Counted from the stretch's first letter, positions 36,463-44,595 are shown. The stretch is DNA of 64,000 nucleotides from an uncultured Campylobacter sp. (GCA_900539255.1 UQBJ01000007.1:1-64000), one strand, 5' to 3'. Made by a program: numbers and translations. The notes: generated by a model not told the origin, from the sequence alone.

Positions 36463-39400
36463 ATTTAAAGTCATCGAAATCAAAGAAGAAAACCGCCCGC
36501 GCGATTTTGAAGCCTTTCAGTTAAGGCTTGCAAGCCCTGAAAGGATAAAATCGTGGAGCTATGGCGAGGTAAAAAAGCCAGAAACCATAAACTACCGCAC
36601 CTTAAAGCCTGAAAGGGATGGGCTTTTTTGTGCTAAAATTTTTGGTCCTATAAGGGATTATGAGTGTCTTTGTGGCAAATACAAAAAAATGCGCTTTAAG
36701 GGCGTAAAATGCGAAAAATGCGGCGTTGAAGTGGCTAGCTCCAAAGTGCGCCGCAGCCGAATGGGACATATCGAGCTTGTTACGCCTGTGGCTCACATTT
36801 GGTATGTGAATTCCTTGCCATCACGCATAGGCACTTTGCTTGGCATAAAGATGAAAGATTTAGAACGCGTGCTTTACTATGAAGCCTACATTGTCGAAGA
36901 GGCTGGCGATGCTTACTATGACAACGAAAATTCAAAAAAAGTCGAAGCGTGCGATGTCTTAAACGAAGAGCAGTTTCAAAGCCTTTCGCAAAGGTATGAC
37001 GGCTTTAAGGCAAGAATGGGCGGCGAGGCTGTTTATGATTTGCTTAAAAATTTAGATTTAGTGGAGCTTTTAAACCAACTCAAAGAAGAGATGAATTCAA
37101 CCAACAGCGAAGCCAAGAAAAAAAGCATAGTCAAGCGTTTGAAAGTAGTGGAGAATTTCTTAAATTCAAACTCAGCCAACTCAGATGACAGCGTGCCAAA
37201 CCGCCCTGAGTGGATGATGATTACGAATTTACCCGTTTTGCCGCCTGATTTGCGCCCTTTGGTTGCGCTTGATGGAGGTAAATTCGCCGTTAGCGATGTC
37301 AATGACTTATACCGCCGTGTGATTAACCGCAACACGCGCTTAAAAAGGCTTATGGAGCTTGATGCGCCTGAGATTATCATACGCAACGAAAAAAGAATGC
37401 TCCAAGAAGCTGTCGATGCACTCTTTGATAACGGACGCCGTGCAAATGCTGTAAAAGGCGCAAACAAGCGCCCACTTAAATCTTTAAGTGAGATTATCAA
37501 GGGCAAGCAAGGGCGTTTCCGTCAAAATTTGCTCGGCAAACGGGTGGATTTTTCGGGGCGTTCTGTCATCGTAGTAGGACCAAAGCTCAAAATGGACGAG
37601 TGTGGCTTGCCTAAAAAAATGGCATTAGAGCTATTTAAGCCACATTTGCTTGCTAAACTTGAAGAAAAAGGCTACGCTACAACGGTTAAACAAGCTAAAA
37701 AGATGATAGAAAGCCGCACAAACGAAGTTTGGGAGTGCCTTGAAGAAGTCGTTAAGGGACACCCTGTGCTTTTAAACCGCGCCCCAACCTTGCATAAACT
37801 TTCTATCCAAGCCTTTCACCCTATTTTAGTGGAGGGCAAGGCGATACAGCTACACCCGCTTGTGTGTGCCGCCTTTAATGCAGACTTTGACGGCGACCAA
37901 ATGGCTGTGCATGTGCCACTCTCACAAGAAGCCATTGCCGAGTGCAAGATTTTAATGCTCTCATCGATGAATATCTTGTTGCCAGCAAGCGGTAAATCAG
38001 TAGCCGTGCCTAGCCAAGATATGGTTTTGGGGATTTATTATCTTTCGCTTGAAAAAAGCGGCGTTGCGGGTTCGCACAAAATTTGCACGGGCATTGATGA
38101 GGTGATGATGGCGTTAAATGCGCGTTGCCTTGACATACACGCGAGCATTCAAACCGTCGTCGATGGCAGAAAGCTTAAAACAACAGCAGGCAGGCTCATC
38201 ATCAAATCTATCTTGCCTGATTTTGTGCCAGAATATATGTGGAACAAAATTTTAAAGAAAAAAGACATAGCCGCGCTTGTGGATTTTGTCCATAAACAAG
38301 GCGGACTTGGCATAACGGCGGACTTTTTGGATAAGCTTAAAAATTTAGGCTTTGAGTATGCGACAAAGGCGGGCATTTCTATCTCCATAGCCGACATTAT
38401 CGTGCCAAATGAAAAAGAAAAAGAAATCGCCGCAGCTAAAAAACAAGTGCAAAGCATACAAAATTCGTTCAATCAAGGCTTAATCACAGCTTCTGAGCGC
38501 TACAACAAAATCATCGACATTTGGAAACGCACCAACAATGTGCTTTCAAAAGAGATGATGAATTTAGTGCAAAAGGACAAAGAGGGCTTTAACAGCATTT
38601 ATATGATGGCAGACAGCGGCGCGCGCGGCTCGGCGGCTCAAATTTCACAGCTTGCCGCTATGCGTGGGCTTATGGCAAAGCCTGATGGTTCTATCATCGA
38701 AACGCCCATTATCTCAAATTTCCGTGAGGGCTTAAATGTGCTTGAATACTTCATCTCAACGCACGGAGCGAGAAAGGGACTTGCTGATACCGCGCTTAAA
38801 ACAGCAAATGCGGGCTATCTCACAAGAAAGCTCATCGATGTGGCGCAAAATGTCAAAATCACCATAGCTGATTGTGGCACTCACGAGGGCGTAGAAATCA
38901 ACGAGATTACCGCTGATGGCGCAGTTGTCGAAGCCCTTGAAGAGCGCATTTTGGGTAGGGTTTTGGCTGAGGACATCATAGACCCTATCACCAACGAAAC
39001 GCTTTTTGCCGAAGGCACTTTAATGGACGAGGACAAGGTGAAAGTTTTAAGCGAGAGCAACATAAAAAGCGTCAATATCCGCACGCCCATTACTTGCAAG
39101 GCAAAAAAAGGCATTTGTGCCAAATGCTATGGCGTGAATTTAGGGGACGGCAAGCTTGTAAAACCGGGCGAGGCAGTAGGTATCATCTCCGCTCAAAGTA
39201 TCGGCGAGCCGGGCACTCAGCTCACACTAAGAACCTTCCACAGCGGCGGCACGGCAAGCACGGATTTGCAAGATAGGCAAGTCATTGCGCAAAAAGAGGG
39301 CTTTATAAGGTTTTATAATCTCAACACCTACACCGACAAAAGTGGCAAAAACATAGTCGCAAACCGCCGCAACGCTGGCATTTTGCTTGTTGAACCACGC

Positions 39401-40993
39401 ATAAAAGCCCCATTTGACGGCACTATCAGCATAGAAAACATACACGAAGATGTCATCGTGTCGGTAAAAAATGGCAAAGATGAAGTGAAATTCACACTTC
39501 GCAAATACGACATAGCCAAAGCCAACGAGCTAGCAGGCGTTAGCGGTAGCATAGGCGGTAAATTTTACCTACCTTACAAAAACGGCGCAAAGGTTGTCCA
39601 AGATGAAAGCGTGGTTGAGGTGATTAAAGAGGGCTGGAATGTGCCAAACCGCATACCTTACGCGAGCGAGATTTTGGTAAAAGACGGCGACCCTGTGGTG
39701 CAAAATATCAAGGCAGGCGAGGCTGGAACGCTTAAATTCTACATACTCAAAGGCGATGGCTTAGATAGAATTCGCAATGTCAAAAAAGGCGATGTCGTCA
39801 AAGAAAAAGGCTTTTTCGTTGTCGTGGCGGACAAAAACGACAGAGAGGCAAAACGCCACTATATACCACGCGAGTCCGTCATAGAATTTGACGATAGCGC
39901 GACTATCGCAAGTGCCGATACTATCATCGCTAGCGCACCGAAAAAAGAAAAAACCATCATCGCTGAGTGGGACCCTTACAACAACACCATCATCGCCGAA
40001 AATGAAGGCGTAGTGAGCTTTGAGGACATTGAGATAGGATACAGCGCGGATGAGCAAATCGATGAAGCCACAGGCAAAAGCTCGCTTGTCATCAACGAGT
40101 ATTTGCCAAGCGGCGTGCGCCCAGCTTTGATTTTGAGTGTAAAAGGCGGCAAGAGCATTCGCTACGCCCTTGAACCCAAAACCGTCATCAGCGTAAATGA
40201 CGGCGACAAGGTAGCAAAGGCGGACATTTTAGCAAAAATTCCAAAAGCCGTTACCAAGTCAAAGGACATTACGGGCGGTTTGCCAAGGGTTAGCGAGCTT
40301 TTTGAGGCAAGAAAGCCCAAAAACGCAGCTGTGATTGCCGAGATAGACGGCACAGTGCGCTTTGACAAGTCTATGCACTCCAAAGAACGCATTGTCATCG
40401 AGGGCGAGGACGGCGGCAGTGTCGAGTATCTCATCAGCAAAAGCCGCAACATACAAGTGCGTGATGGCGAGTTTATCCACGCGGGCGAAAAGCTCACAGA
40501 CGGCGTGATTTCAAGCCACGATGTGCTGAAAATTCTTGGCGAAAAGGCGCTTCATCACTATCTCATCAGCGAAATTCAGCAAGTTTATCGCGGGCAGGGC
40601 GTTGTGATTTCTGACAAGCACATAGAAGTCATCATCTCACAAATGTTAAGGCAGGTGAAGATTGTCGATAGTGGCAACACCAAATTCATCATCGGCGATT
40701 TCATATCAAGGCGCAAATTTAAAGAAGAAAACGAAAGAGTAATGGTACTTGGCGGCGAACCAGCCATCGCCGAACCCGTGCTGCTAGGCGTTACGCGCGC
40801 GGCTATCGGCAGCGATAGTGTCATCTCATCAGCGTCTTTCCAAGAAACCACAAAGGTGCTTACAGAAGCGAGCATAGCGGGCAAATTTGACTATTTAGAG
40901 GACTTGAAAGAAAATGTCATTTTAGGGCGAATGATACCCGTTGGCACAGGACTTTACCACGAGGAAAAAATGCGCCTTAAAACCGCAGAGTAA
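36455..40993 (+). CDS. rpoC: DNA-directed RNA polymerase subunit beta'
   Basis: The 1512-residue beta-prime subunit. It has the N-terminal zinc site (CLCGKYKKMRFKGVKCEKCG, near 70-90), the catalytic NADFDGDQM motif near residue 474 with its three Mg-binding aspartates, and the second zinc cluster (CKAKKGICAKCYG near 880-890). The ATG at 36455 lies in the rpoB end (ATGAGTAA). A strong terminator follows. Confidence 0.99.
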   Translation: MSKFKVIEIKEENRPRDFEAFQLRLASPERIKSWSYGEVKKPETINYRTLKPERDGLFCAKIFGPIRDYECLCGKYKKMRFKGVKCEKCGVEVASSKVRRSRMGHIELVTPVAHIWYVNSLPSRIGTLLGIKMKDLERVLYYEAYIVEEAGDAYYDNENSKKVEACDVLNEEQFQSLSQRYDGFKARMGGEAVYDLLKNLDLVELLNQLKEEMNSTNSEAKKKSIVKRLKVVENFLNSNSANSDDSVPNRPEWMMITNLPVLPPDLRPLVALDGGKFAVSDVNDLYRRVINRNTRLKRLMELDAPEIIIRNEKRMLQEAVDALFDNGRRANAVKGANKRPLKSLSEIIKGKQGRFRQNLLGKRVDFSGRSVIVVGPKLKMDECGLPKKMALELFKPHLLAKLEEKGYATTVKQAKKMIESRTNEVWECLEEVVKGHPVLLNRAPTLHKLSIQAFHPILVEGKAIQLHPLVCAAFNADFDGDQMAVHVPLSQEAIAECKILMLSSMNILLPASGKSVAVPSQDMVLGIYYLSLEKSGVAGSHKICTGIDEVMMALNARCLDIHASIQTVVDGRKLKTTAGRLIIKSILPDFVPEYMWNKILKKKDIAALVDFVHKQGGLGITADFLDKLKNLGFEYATKAGISISIADIIVPNEKEKEIAAAKKQVQSIQNSFNQGLITASERYNKIIDIWKRTNNVLSKEMMNLVQKDKEGFNSIYMMADSGARGSAAQISQLAAMRGLMAKPDGSIIETPIISNFREGLNVLEYFISTHGARKGLADTALKTANAGYLTRKLIDVAQNVKITIADCGTHEGVEINEITADGAVVEALEERILGRVLAEDIIDPITNETLFAEGTLMDEDKVKVLSESNIKSVNIRTPITCKAKKGICAKCYGVNLGDGKLVKPGEAVGIISAQSIGEPGTQLTLRTFHSGGTASTDLQDRQVIAQKEGFIRFYNLNTYTDKSGKNIVANRRNAGILLVEPRIKAPFDGTISIENIHEDVIVSVKNGKDEVKFTLRKYDIAKANELAGVSGSIGGKFYLPYKNGAKVVQDESVVEVIKEGWNVPNRIPYASEILVKDGDPVVQNIKAGEAGTLKFYILKGDGLDRIRNVKKGDVVKEKGFFVVVADKNDREAKRHYIPRESVIEFDDSATIASADTIIASAPKKEKTIIAEWDPYNNTIIAENEGVVSFEDIEIGYSADEQIDEATGKSSLVINEYLPSGVRPALILSVKGGKSIRYALEPKTVISVNDGDKVAKADILAKIPKAVTKSKDITGGLPRVSELFEARKPKNAAVIAEIDGTVRFDKSMHSKERIVIEGEDGGSVEYLISKSRNIQVRDGEFIHAGEKLTDGVISSHDVLKILGEKALHHYLISEIQQVYRGQGVVISDKHIEVIISQMLRQVKIVDSGNTKFIIGDFISRRKFKEENERVMVLGGEPAIAEPVLLGVTRAAIGSDSVISSASFQETTKVLTEASIAGKFDYLEDLKENVILGRMIPVGTGLYHEEKMRLKTAE

Positions 40994-40998
40994 AGCAC

Positions 40999-41038
40999 AA
41001 GCGCACTTAAATTTAAGCAAATTTAAGTGCGCTTTTTT
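40999..41038 (+). terminator. Rho-independent terminator of the rpoBC operon
   Basis: A perfect 16-bp stem: 40999-41014 pairs with 41019-41034 across a 4-base AAGC loop, followed by Ts to 41038. It ends the transcription-translation block. Confidence 0.95.
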
Positions 41039-41103
41039 AAATTTAAGGTGCTTTGTCTCAAAAAGCGTTGATTTTACGCTTTATTGTAGCCGTTAATGAG
41101 CTT

Positions 41104-41196
41104 TTAGGCTTTGTCAAGTTGTTTCGCTTGATACAAAGCAAAGAATCCAAACGCCACGCAAAGCGCAAGTAAGAAGTAAGGCACGATTTCACCCAT
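41104..41196 (-). CDS. 30-residue single-pass membrane protein
   Basis: Reads MGEIVPYFLLALCVAFGFFA and then YQAKQLDKA: one hydrophobic helix with a short basic tail, likely inner membrane. AAAGGGGG precedes the ATG at good spacing. It is the last gene of the minus-strand small-protein operon, separated by one base from the gene before it. No family recognised. Confidence 0.65.
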   Translation of the reverse strand: MGEIVPYFLLALCVAFGFFALYQAKQLDKA

Positions 41197-41197
41197 T

Positions 41198-41317
41198 TTA
41201 ACCCCCTTTAATTTGCTTTTTATCTCGTTTTATGTCGTCATATACGATTTTAAAAGCCAACATAGGGATAGCCAAAAAGCTGAGTCCGATTACGACTATT
41301 GCAAAATTTTCAATCAT
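41198..41317 (-). CDS. 39-residue single-pass membrane protein
   Basis: A short N-terminus, one hydrophobic helix (about residues 5-24, IVVIGLSFLAIPMLAFKIV) and a strongly charged tail (YDDIKRDKKQIKGG). GGAGG lies before the ATG. Its start codon overlaps by one base (TGATG) the end of an open frame coming from upstream, which suggests coupling. No family recognised. Confidence 0.68.
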   Translation of the reverse strand: MIENFAIVVIGLSFLAIPMLAFKIVYDDIKRDKKQIKGG

Positions 41318-41393
41318 CACAAGTCCTCCAAATCGTCTATATGTTTATTTATGCGCTGGTTAAGAAAAATAATATCAACAAATAAACCTATTT

Positions 41394-41480
41394 TTACTCA
41401 AATCTTTCCATAAATTTAAATAAAAGCCCACAGAAAGCTGTAAATAAACCAAAAAAGAATGCACCATATATAAATTCCAT
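41394..41480 (-). CDS. 28-residue membrane peptide, possibly the 5' part of a frameshifted gene
   Basis: Reads MEFIYGAFFFGLFTAFCGLL followed by FKFMERFE. A good GGAGGAT lies before the ATG. Right at its stop, the -1 frame continues open for 26 codons (to 41317) with a plausible helical, acidic sequence (DIIFLNQRINKHIDDLEDL) that ends exactly at the next start. Either this is a 28-residue protein, or it and the following frame are one gene of about 54 residues read by frameshift or broken by an indel. Confidence 0.55.
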   Translation of the reverse strand: MEFIYGAFFFGLFTAFCGLLFKFMERFE

Positions 41481-41482
41481 AT

Positions 41483-41605
41483 TTATCCTCCATAATTTGT
41501 TTTTGTTTGCTCAATTCTTTCCATTTCTGTAAGAATTGTGGCACAAACATAGTCTTTGAAATTTCTAATCAACAAAGCAGTCATAGCATTTTTAACCAAC
41601 AACAT
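41483..41605 (-). CDS. 40-residue hypothetical protein
   Basis: Helical and less hydrophobic than its neighbours, starting MLLVKNAMTALLIRNFKDYV and ending in EMERIEQTKTNYGG. AGGA lies upstream at somewhat long spacing. It ends two bases before the next gene, whose Shine-Dalgarno overlaps this stop. No family recognised. Confidence 0.55.
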   Translation of the reverse strand: MLLVKNAMTALLIRNFKDYVCATILTEMERIEQTKTNYGG

Positions 41606-41674
41606 TACAGCAATCCTACGAAAAAAAGTAGATTAAAGAGCATACCGCACAATAAATTTGTGGTATAAAAAAGG

Positions 41675-42028
41675 CTATGATAAAAAGCCATATTGATTTG
41701 TGTAGCAACGCAAAGCAAATCCAAAGCCTATTGCGATATATGTTGTAATCGCATAAACGAAACCAAGCGTAAAAAAAAGAACTAGGACTATCAGCAGTAT
41801 ATCATTGTTAAAGATAAAAGTAAATCTATTGTAAGCGCATATCATCAAAAATACTATATTTAACACAGCTAACCAGCCATACAGTTTTACTAACCTTTTT
41901 TCATTTTTTACTCTAAAATCTGTGATAGGATTTGTTATTTCATATACCTGTGCCCAAATTTCAAGTGATTTTAGCGCACTAGATATATAATTCGATAGCA
42001 TTTTGTATTCATCTATCTTTACTTTCAT
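41675..42028 (-). CDS. 117-residue membrane protein with cytoplasmic N-terminal domain
   Basis: Residues 1-45 are soluble and helical; then two strong hydrophobic helices (about 50-70 and 75-105) form a hairpin. GGAGG precedes the ATG. I recognise no family; the two-helix layout resembles SLATT-type or small effector membrane proteins, but that is only a shape. It is the largest member of the small-protein operon and notably AT-rich. Confidence 0.7.
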   Translation of the reverse strand: MKVKIDEYKMLSNYISSALKSLEIWAQVYEITNPITDFRVKNEKRLVKLYGWLAVLNIVFLMICAYNRFTFIFNNDILLIVLVLFFTLGFVYAITTYIAIGFGFALRCYTNQYGFLS

Positions 42029-42077
42029 TACTAGCCTCCGTTGCGTTTTTTGTGTTTATCGTAGCAAAAAGTAAAAC

Positions 42078-42182
42078 TCAATGCAAAGAGTCAAACAACT
42101 TTAATAAAAACAACATAAATATAGCATTGATTGCTAAAAAGAATGTCATTATAAAAAACATTTTTGCTTCAAATTTAAGCAT
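42078..42182 (-). CDS. 34-residue single-pass membrane protein
   Basis: Reads MLKFEAKMFFIMTFFLAINA followed by a hydrophobic end with LFDSLH: one membrane helix. AAGGTG precedes the ATG, and a TATACT -10 lies 31 bp upstream, so it is the first gene of the minus-strand operon. No family recognised. Confidence 0.65.
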   Translation of the reverse strand: MLKFEAKMFFIMTFFLAINAIFMLFLLKLFDSLH

Positions 42183-42212
42183 TTTTTCACCTTTTTTATA
42201 AAATCCTTTGCA

Positions 42213-42218
42213 AGTATA
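42213..42218 (-). promoter_or_regulatory. -10 element of the small membrane protein operon
   Basis: TATACT on the minus strand (AGTATA on plus), 31 bp before the 34-residue ORF. The preceding TGCTATACT resembles an extended -10. Confidence 0.6.
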
Positions 42219-42301
42219 GCAAAATTAGCTTACAAAAAACTTAAACACCGCACAAATCTAAAATATAAGTGAAATTTTGATTGTTTTTAGGCTTTTTTTG
42301 G

Positions 42302-42307
42302 TATAAT
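42302..42307 (+). promoter_or_regulatory. -10 element of the divergent small membrane protein
   Basis: A perfect TATAAT on the plus strand, 30 bp before the ATG at 42337 and about 85 bp from the opposing -10, giving a compact divergent control region. Confidence 0.65.
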
Positions 42308-42336
42308 GGCGGTGAAATTTGTTTAAGGACTATGAG

Positions 42337-42507
42337 ATGATTTTGTATGGAGCATTAGGCGTATTGTTTGCTTTGAGTGTTTTAGTAGCAGTGCTTGATA
42401 AAAAAATATCTCACGGGATATTCTTTTTTATTGCTTTTATTATTTTGGCTATACCTTTTTTTGTAATAGGGGCTATTGCAGAATCGATGATGCTGTGGCT
42501 GCTTTAA
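42337..42507 (+). CDS. 56-residue two-helix membrane protein
   Basis: Two hydrophobic helices (about residues 2-20 and 28-52) joined by a basic loop (LDKKISHG), so probably an inner-membrane hairpin. The ATG at 42337 follows AAGGAC; a TTG six codons earlier is less likely. It is divergent from the six-gene small-protein operon. No family recognised. Confidence 0.65.
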   Translation: MILYGALGVLFALSVLVAVLDKKISHGIFFFIAFIILAIPFFVIGAIAESMMLWLL

Positions 42508-42517
42508 AGGTGCTATA

Positions 42518-42691
42518 ATGTCATTTTATCCTTTTTTCAGTCTTTTGGAGTATCATTTAAGCCTTTTTCGGTCTTTCAGAGTCTCATTTGAGCCTTTTTC
42601 AGTTTTTCAGGGTATCATCGAGCCTTTTTCAGCCTTTAAGCAAAATGGCATAGAATTTATGAATTTTTGCGTTCAAATACCAAAAAATTGA
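42518..42691 (+). CDS. 57-residue ORF built on a tandem repeat (doubtful)
   Basis: The frame begins at ATG 42518, with AAAGG overlapping the stop of the previous gene, and reads MSFYPFFSLLEYHLSLFRSF at the start. It runs through the 31-bp repeat array and so cycles through frames of the unit. It may be translated by coupling or may be an accident of the repeat. Confidence 0.25.
   Translation: MSFYPFFSLLEYHLSLFRSFRVSFEPFSVFQGIIEPFSAFKQNGIEFMNFCVQIPKN
42530..42640 (+). repeat. 30-32-bp tandem array, 3.6 units
   Basis: Units begin CCTTTTT at 42530, 42562, 42593 and 42623 (32, 31 and 30 bp, then a partial). They share the pattern CCTTTTTCAGTCTTTCAGAG with TATCAT following. The period is not a multiple of three. 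Confidence 0.85.
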
Positions 42692-42720
42692 AGTTTGGGT
42701 TAAGCAAAACAGCGTAGGAC

Positions 42721-42896
42721 TTTGTCATACTGACTTGTCTTGCCTTGTCATACCGAACACTCTTGTTGTCATACTGAGCTTTCGTAAGAAAGCGAAGTAT
42801 CCACAAATTCAAAGCGTGTCTTAAATTCTTTGGATTTTTCGCTACGCTCAAAATGACAAAACCCTTGTCATACTGAGCCTTTGGCGAAGTATCCAC
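42721..42896. repeat. cluster of dispersed hairpin repeats
   Basis: Contains a module matching in reverse the one at 54491-54538 (42721-42762), a class III hairpin (GTCATACTGAGC to GAAGTATCCAC, 42768-42804), a conserved 27-bp spacer (42805-42831), an inverted class II hairpin (42832-42857) and another class III (42867-42896). The spacer reappears in reverse at 60081-60108. Confidence 0.88.
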
Positions 42897-42979
42897 GCAA
42901 AACGCACAGCGGGTTGCTGAGAACAAAAGCGTTGAGGCAATTCAAGGCTTTGAAAAGCCTTGAATTTTCTTGCAAATTC

Positions 42980-43103
42980 GCAGCAAGGTATCTGCGCACT
43001 TTGCTTTTTTACAGCGAGATATCTATGTGCTTTGCTTTTTTGCAGTAAGATACTTGTGCGTTTTGCCTTTTCGCAGCAAGGTATCTGTGCGCTTTGCTCT
43101 GCG
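42980..43103 (+). repeat. four-unit 31-bp tandem array
   Basis: Four units of exactly 31 bp at 42980, 43011, 43042 and 43073, near GCAGCAAGGTATCTGTGCGC plus TTTGCTTTTTT. Units differ at 5-9 positions. No spacers, so it is not a CRISPR. The minus-strand reading is open but I do not believe it codes. Confidence 0.9.
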
Positions 43104-43197
43104 ATGAACCGCTTTTTATCCCCAAAAAATTTATCCCAGCCATTCACCCCGCACGCTTTTTGATAAGGGCGTTGAAAAAGGGCTTAAAGCCCTTTGA

Positions 43198-44019
43198 TTA
43201 GAAATTATAAATGTAGCTTAGCACCACGCTGAAAGGGCGGTAGTGGTAAGTTTTGGTGTCTTTTACAATAGCTGGCGTTTGTGGCGGTATGAGCGGTGAA
43301 GTGCCATTGCTTGCTTTGAAAAGCTTTGATTTAGGGAAGTAAGTGCGTGCGCCAAGGTCGATTTCGTGGTTTTCTTTGACGCTCACTCGCAAGCCTAAAT
43401 TCGCATTTGCGGCGAAATTCGTGTAGCTTCGCTTGCCGTTTGATACCTCATACTCTTTGCCATTTGCCGCCCAAGTAACGCCGCCAACGCCCACGCCAGC
43501 ATAAACGCCCCAAGTTATGTCATCGTTTTTTGGAGTGAAATTGTAAAGCAAATCAGCCCCGATGAAATAATCAATAAAAGTTGTGTAGTAAGTCTTGCCC
43601 GTGCCTGTGAAAATGGAGCTAGCAGCTTGATTTGCCGCTGCTTGTTGTATGGCTGGGTCAGCAGTGGCTACTTGCCCCATAAGCATACCCATAAGCGAGT
43701 CGCTATACTCGACATTTACAAGCCTGCCGTGTCCTACGCCCACTTGTCCGTAAGCTCGCACGCCAAATTTACGCTGTGCGCCGAAAAACCACTTATAACC
43801 GCCCTTTACAGCAAGGCTTGGCATAAGATTGTCCGCCTTAATGTCGCCTGAAATGCTCGCAGGACCCATAGCATAATCAAGCGTTTGCTTGAATTTAACC
43901 TTGTTTGCTCCAAGCTCCACACCCACAAAGACTCCGTCTTTTTCCGCTCCAAAGGCACTTTGTGCCAAAACAACACTCGCTAAAACGCCAGCGAGCAAGG
44001 CTTTTTTTGATGAAACCAT
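43198..44019 (-). CDS. Helicobacter-type outer membrane beta-barrel protein
   Basis: A 273-residue protein with a signal peptide (1-24, ending SAFGA) and a barrel of alternating amphipathic strands, closing with PFSVVLSYIYNF, whose final aromatic residue is the Bam-recognition end. The pattern (GVFVGVELGANKVKF, YGADLLYNF-like strands) resembles the Helicobacter OMP family. ATG 44019 follows GGGAG; an in-frame start at 44052 would add 11 residues over the promoter. A perfect -10 lies 32 bp upstream. It stands alone in the accessory island, so it may be imported. Confidence 0.82.
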   Translation of the reverse strand: MVSSKKALLAGVLASVVLAQSAFGAEKDGVFVGVELGANKVKFKQTLDYAMGPASISGDIKADNLMPSLAVKGGYKWFFGAQRKFGVRAYGQVGVGHGRLVNVEYSDSLMGMLMGQVATADPAIQQAAANQAASSIFTGTGKTYYTTFIDYFIGADLLYNFTPKNDDITWGVYAGVGVGGVTWAANGKEYEVSNGKRSYTNFAANANLGLRVSVKENHEIDLGARTYFPKSKLFKASNGTSPLIPPQTPAIVKDTKTYHYRPFSVVLSYIYNF

Positions 44020-44050
44020 TGTTTCTCCCTTTTTTGAAAATAAAAGTGGC

Positions 44051-44056
44051 ATTATA
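44051..44056 (-). promoter_or_regulatory. -10 element of the outer membrane protein gene
   Basis: TATAAT on the minus strand, 32 bp upstream of the ATG at 44019. Confidence 0.6.
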
Positions 44057-44595
44057 ACACTAAAAAAGTAAAGTTGGGTAATAAATTTGCAAAATTGAGT
44101 GAATTTTAGTAGTCCGTTGTGCGTTTGGCAAGGTGAAAAATTTGTAAATTCCGTTTCAATGCTTTGTTTTCAGCAACCCGCTGTGTGTTTTGTGTGGATA
44201 CTTCGCTTGCGCTTGGTATGGCAAAATTTAAGATATTTTCTTTTATTCAAAGTCAGTATGACAAAAAATAATTAAGTATGGCAAGACAAGTCAGTATAAC
44301 AAAAATAAGTCGATATGACACAAACAACCCTTTTAATAAAGGAGTCGAATTTTATAAAAATTTGTTAAAGTTGAGTCTGCCTTGTCCGCGCAAGTCAAAG
44401 TTGCGAGATTTATAAGAGTTTGTGAATTTTTTATATATTATAAGGTTTATTGAACGAAGTGTTGTTAGAATTTGATTAAATTTACCTAAATTTTTGCCTA
44501 AAATCTGCTTTACACAGCACACAAAAATTCAAGCAAAGAGTTAGCTCACAAGACAGCAAACAAAATTCAAGCAAAAAGTTAGCCTACAAGGCTAG
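44057..44595. other. 540-bp gene-free spacer with repeat fragments
   Basis: I see no gene. It holds a degenerate class III hairpin remnant (GGATACTTCGC to GGTATGG, 44195-44222), a fragment of the GGCAAGACAAGTCAGTAT module (44276-44301), and a direct repeat next to the following gene. Confidence 0.75.
44521..44590. repeat. direct repeat of about 32 bp, two copies
   Basis: 44521-44552 and 44560-44590 both read approximately ACAAAATTCAAGCAAAAAGT followed by TAGCCTACAAG. They lie immediately 3' of the dihydroorotase-like gene. Confidence 0.75.

Noticed and set aside
42980..43103. CRISPR array
   Set aside because: Four 31-bp units follow each other without spacers and diverge from each other; no cas gene nearby.
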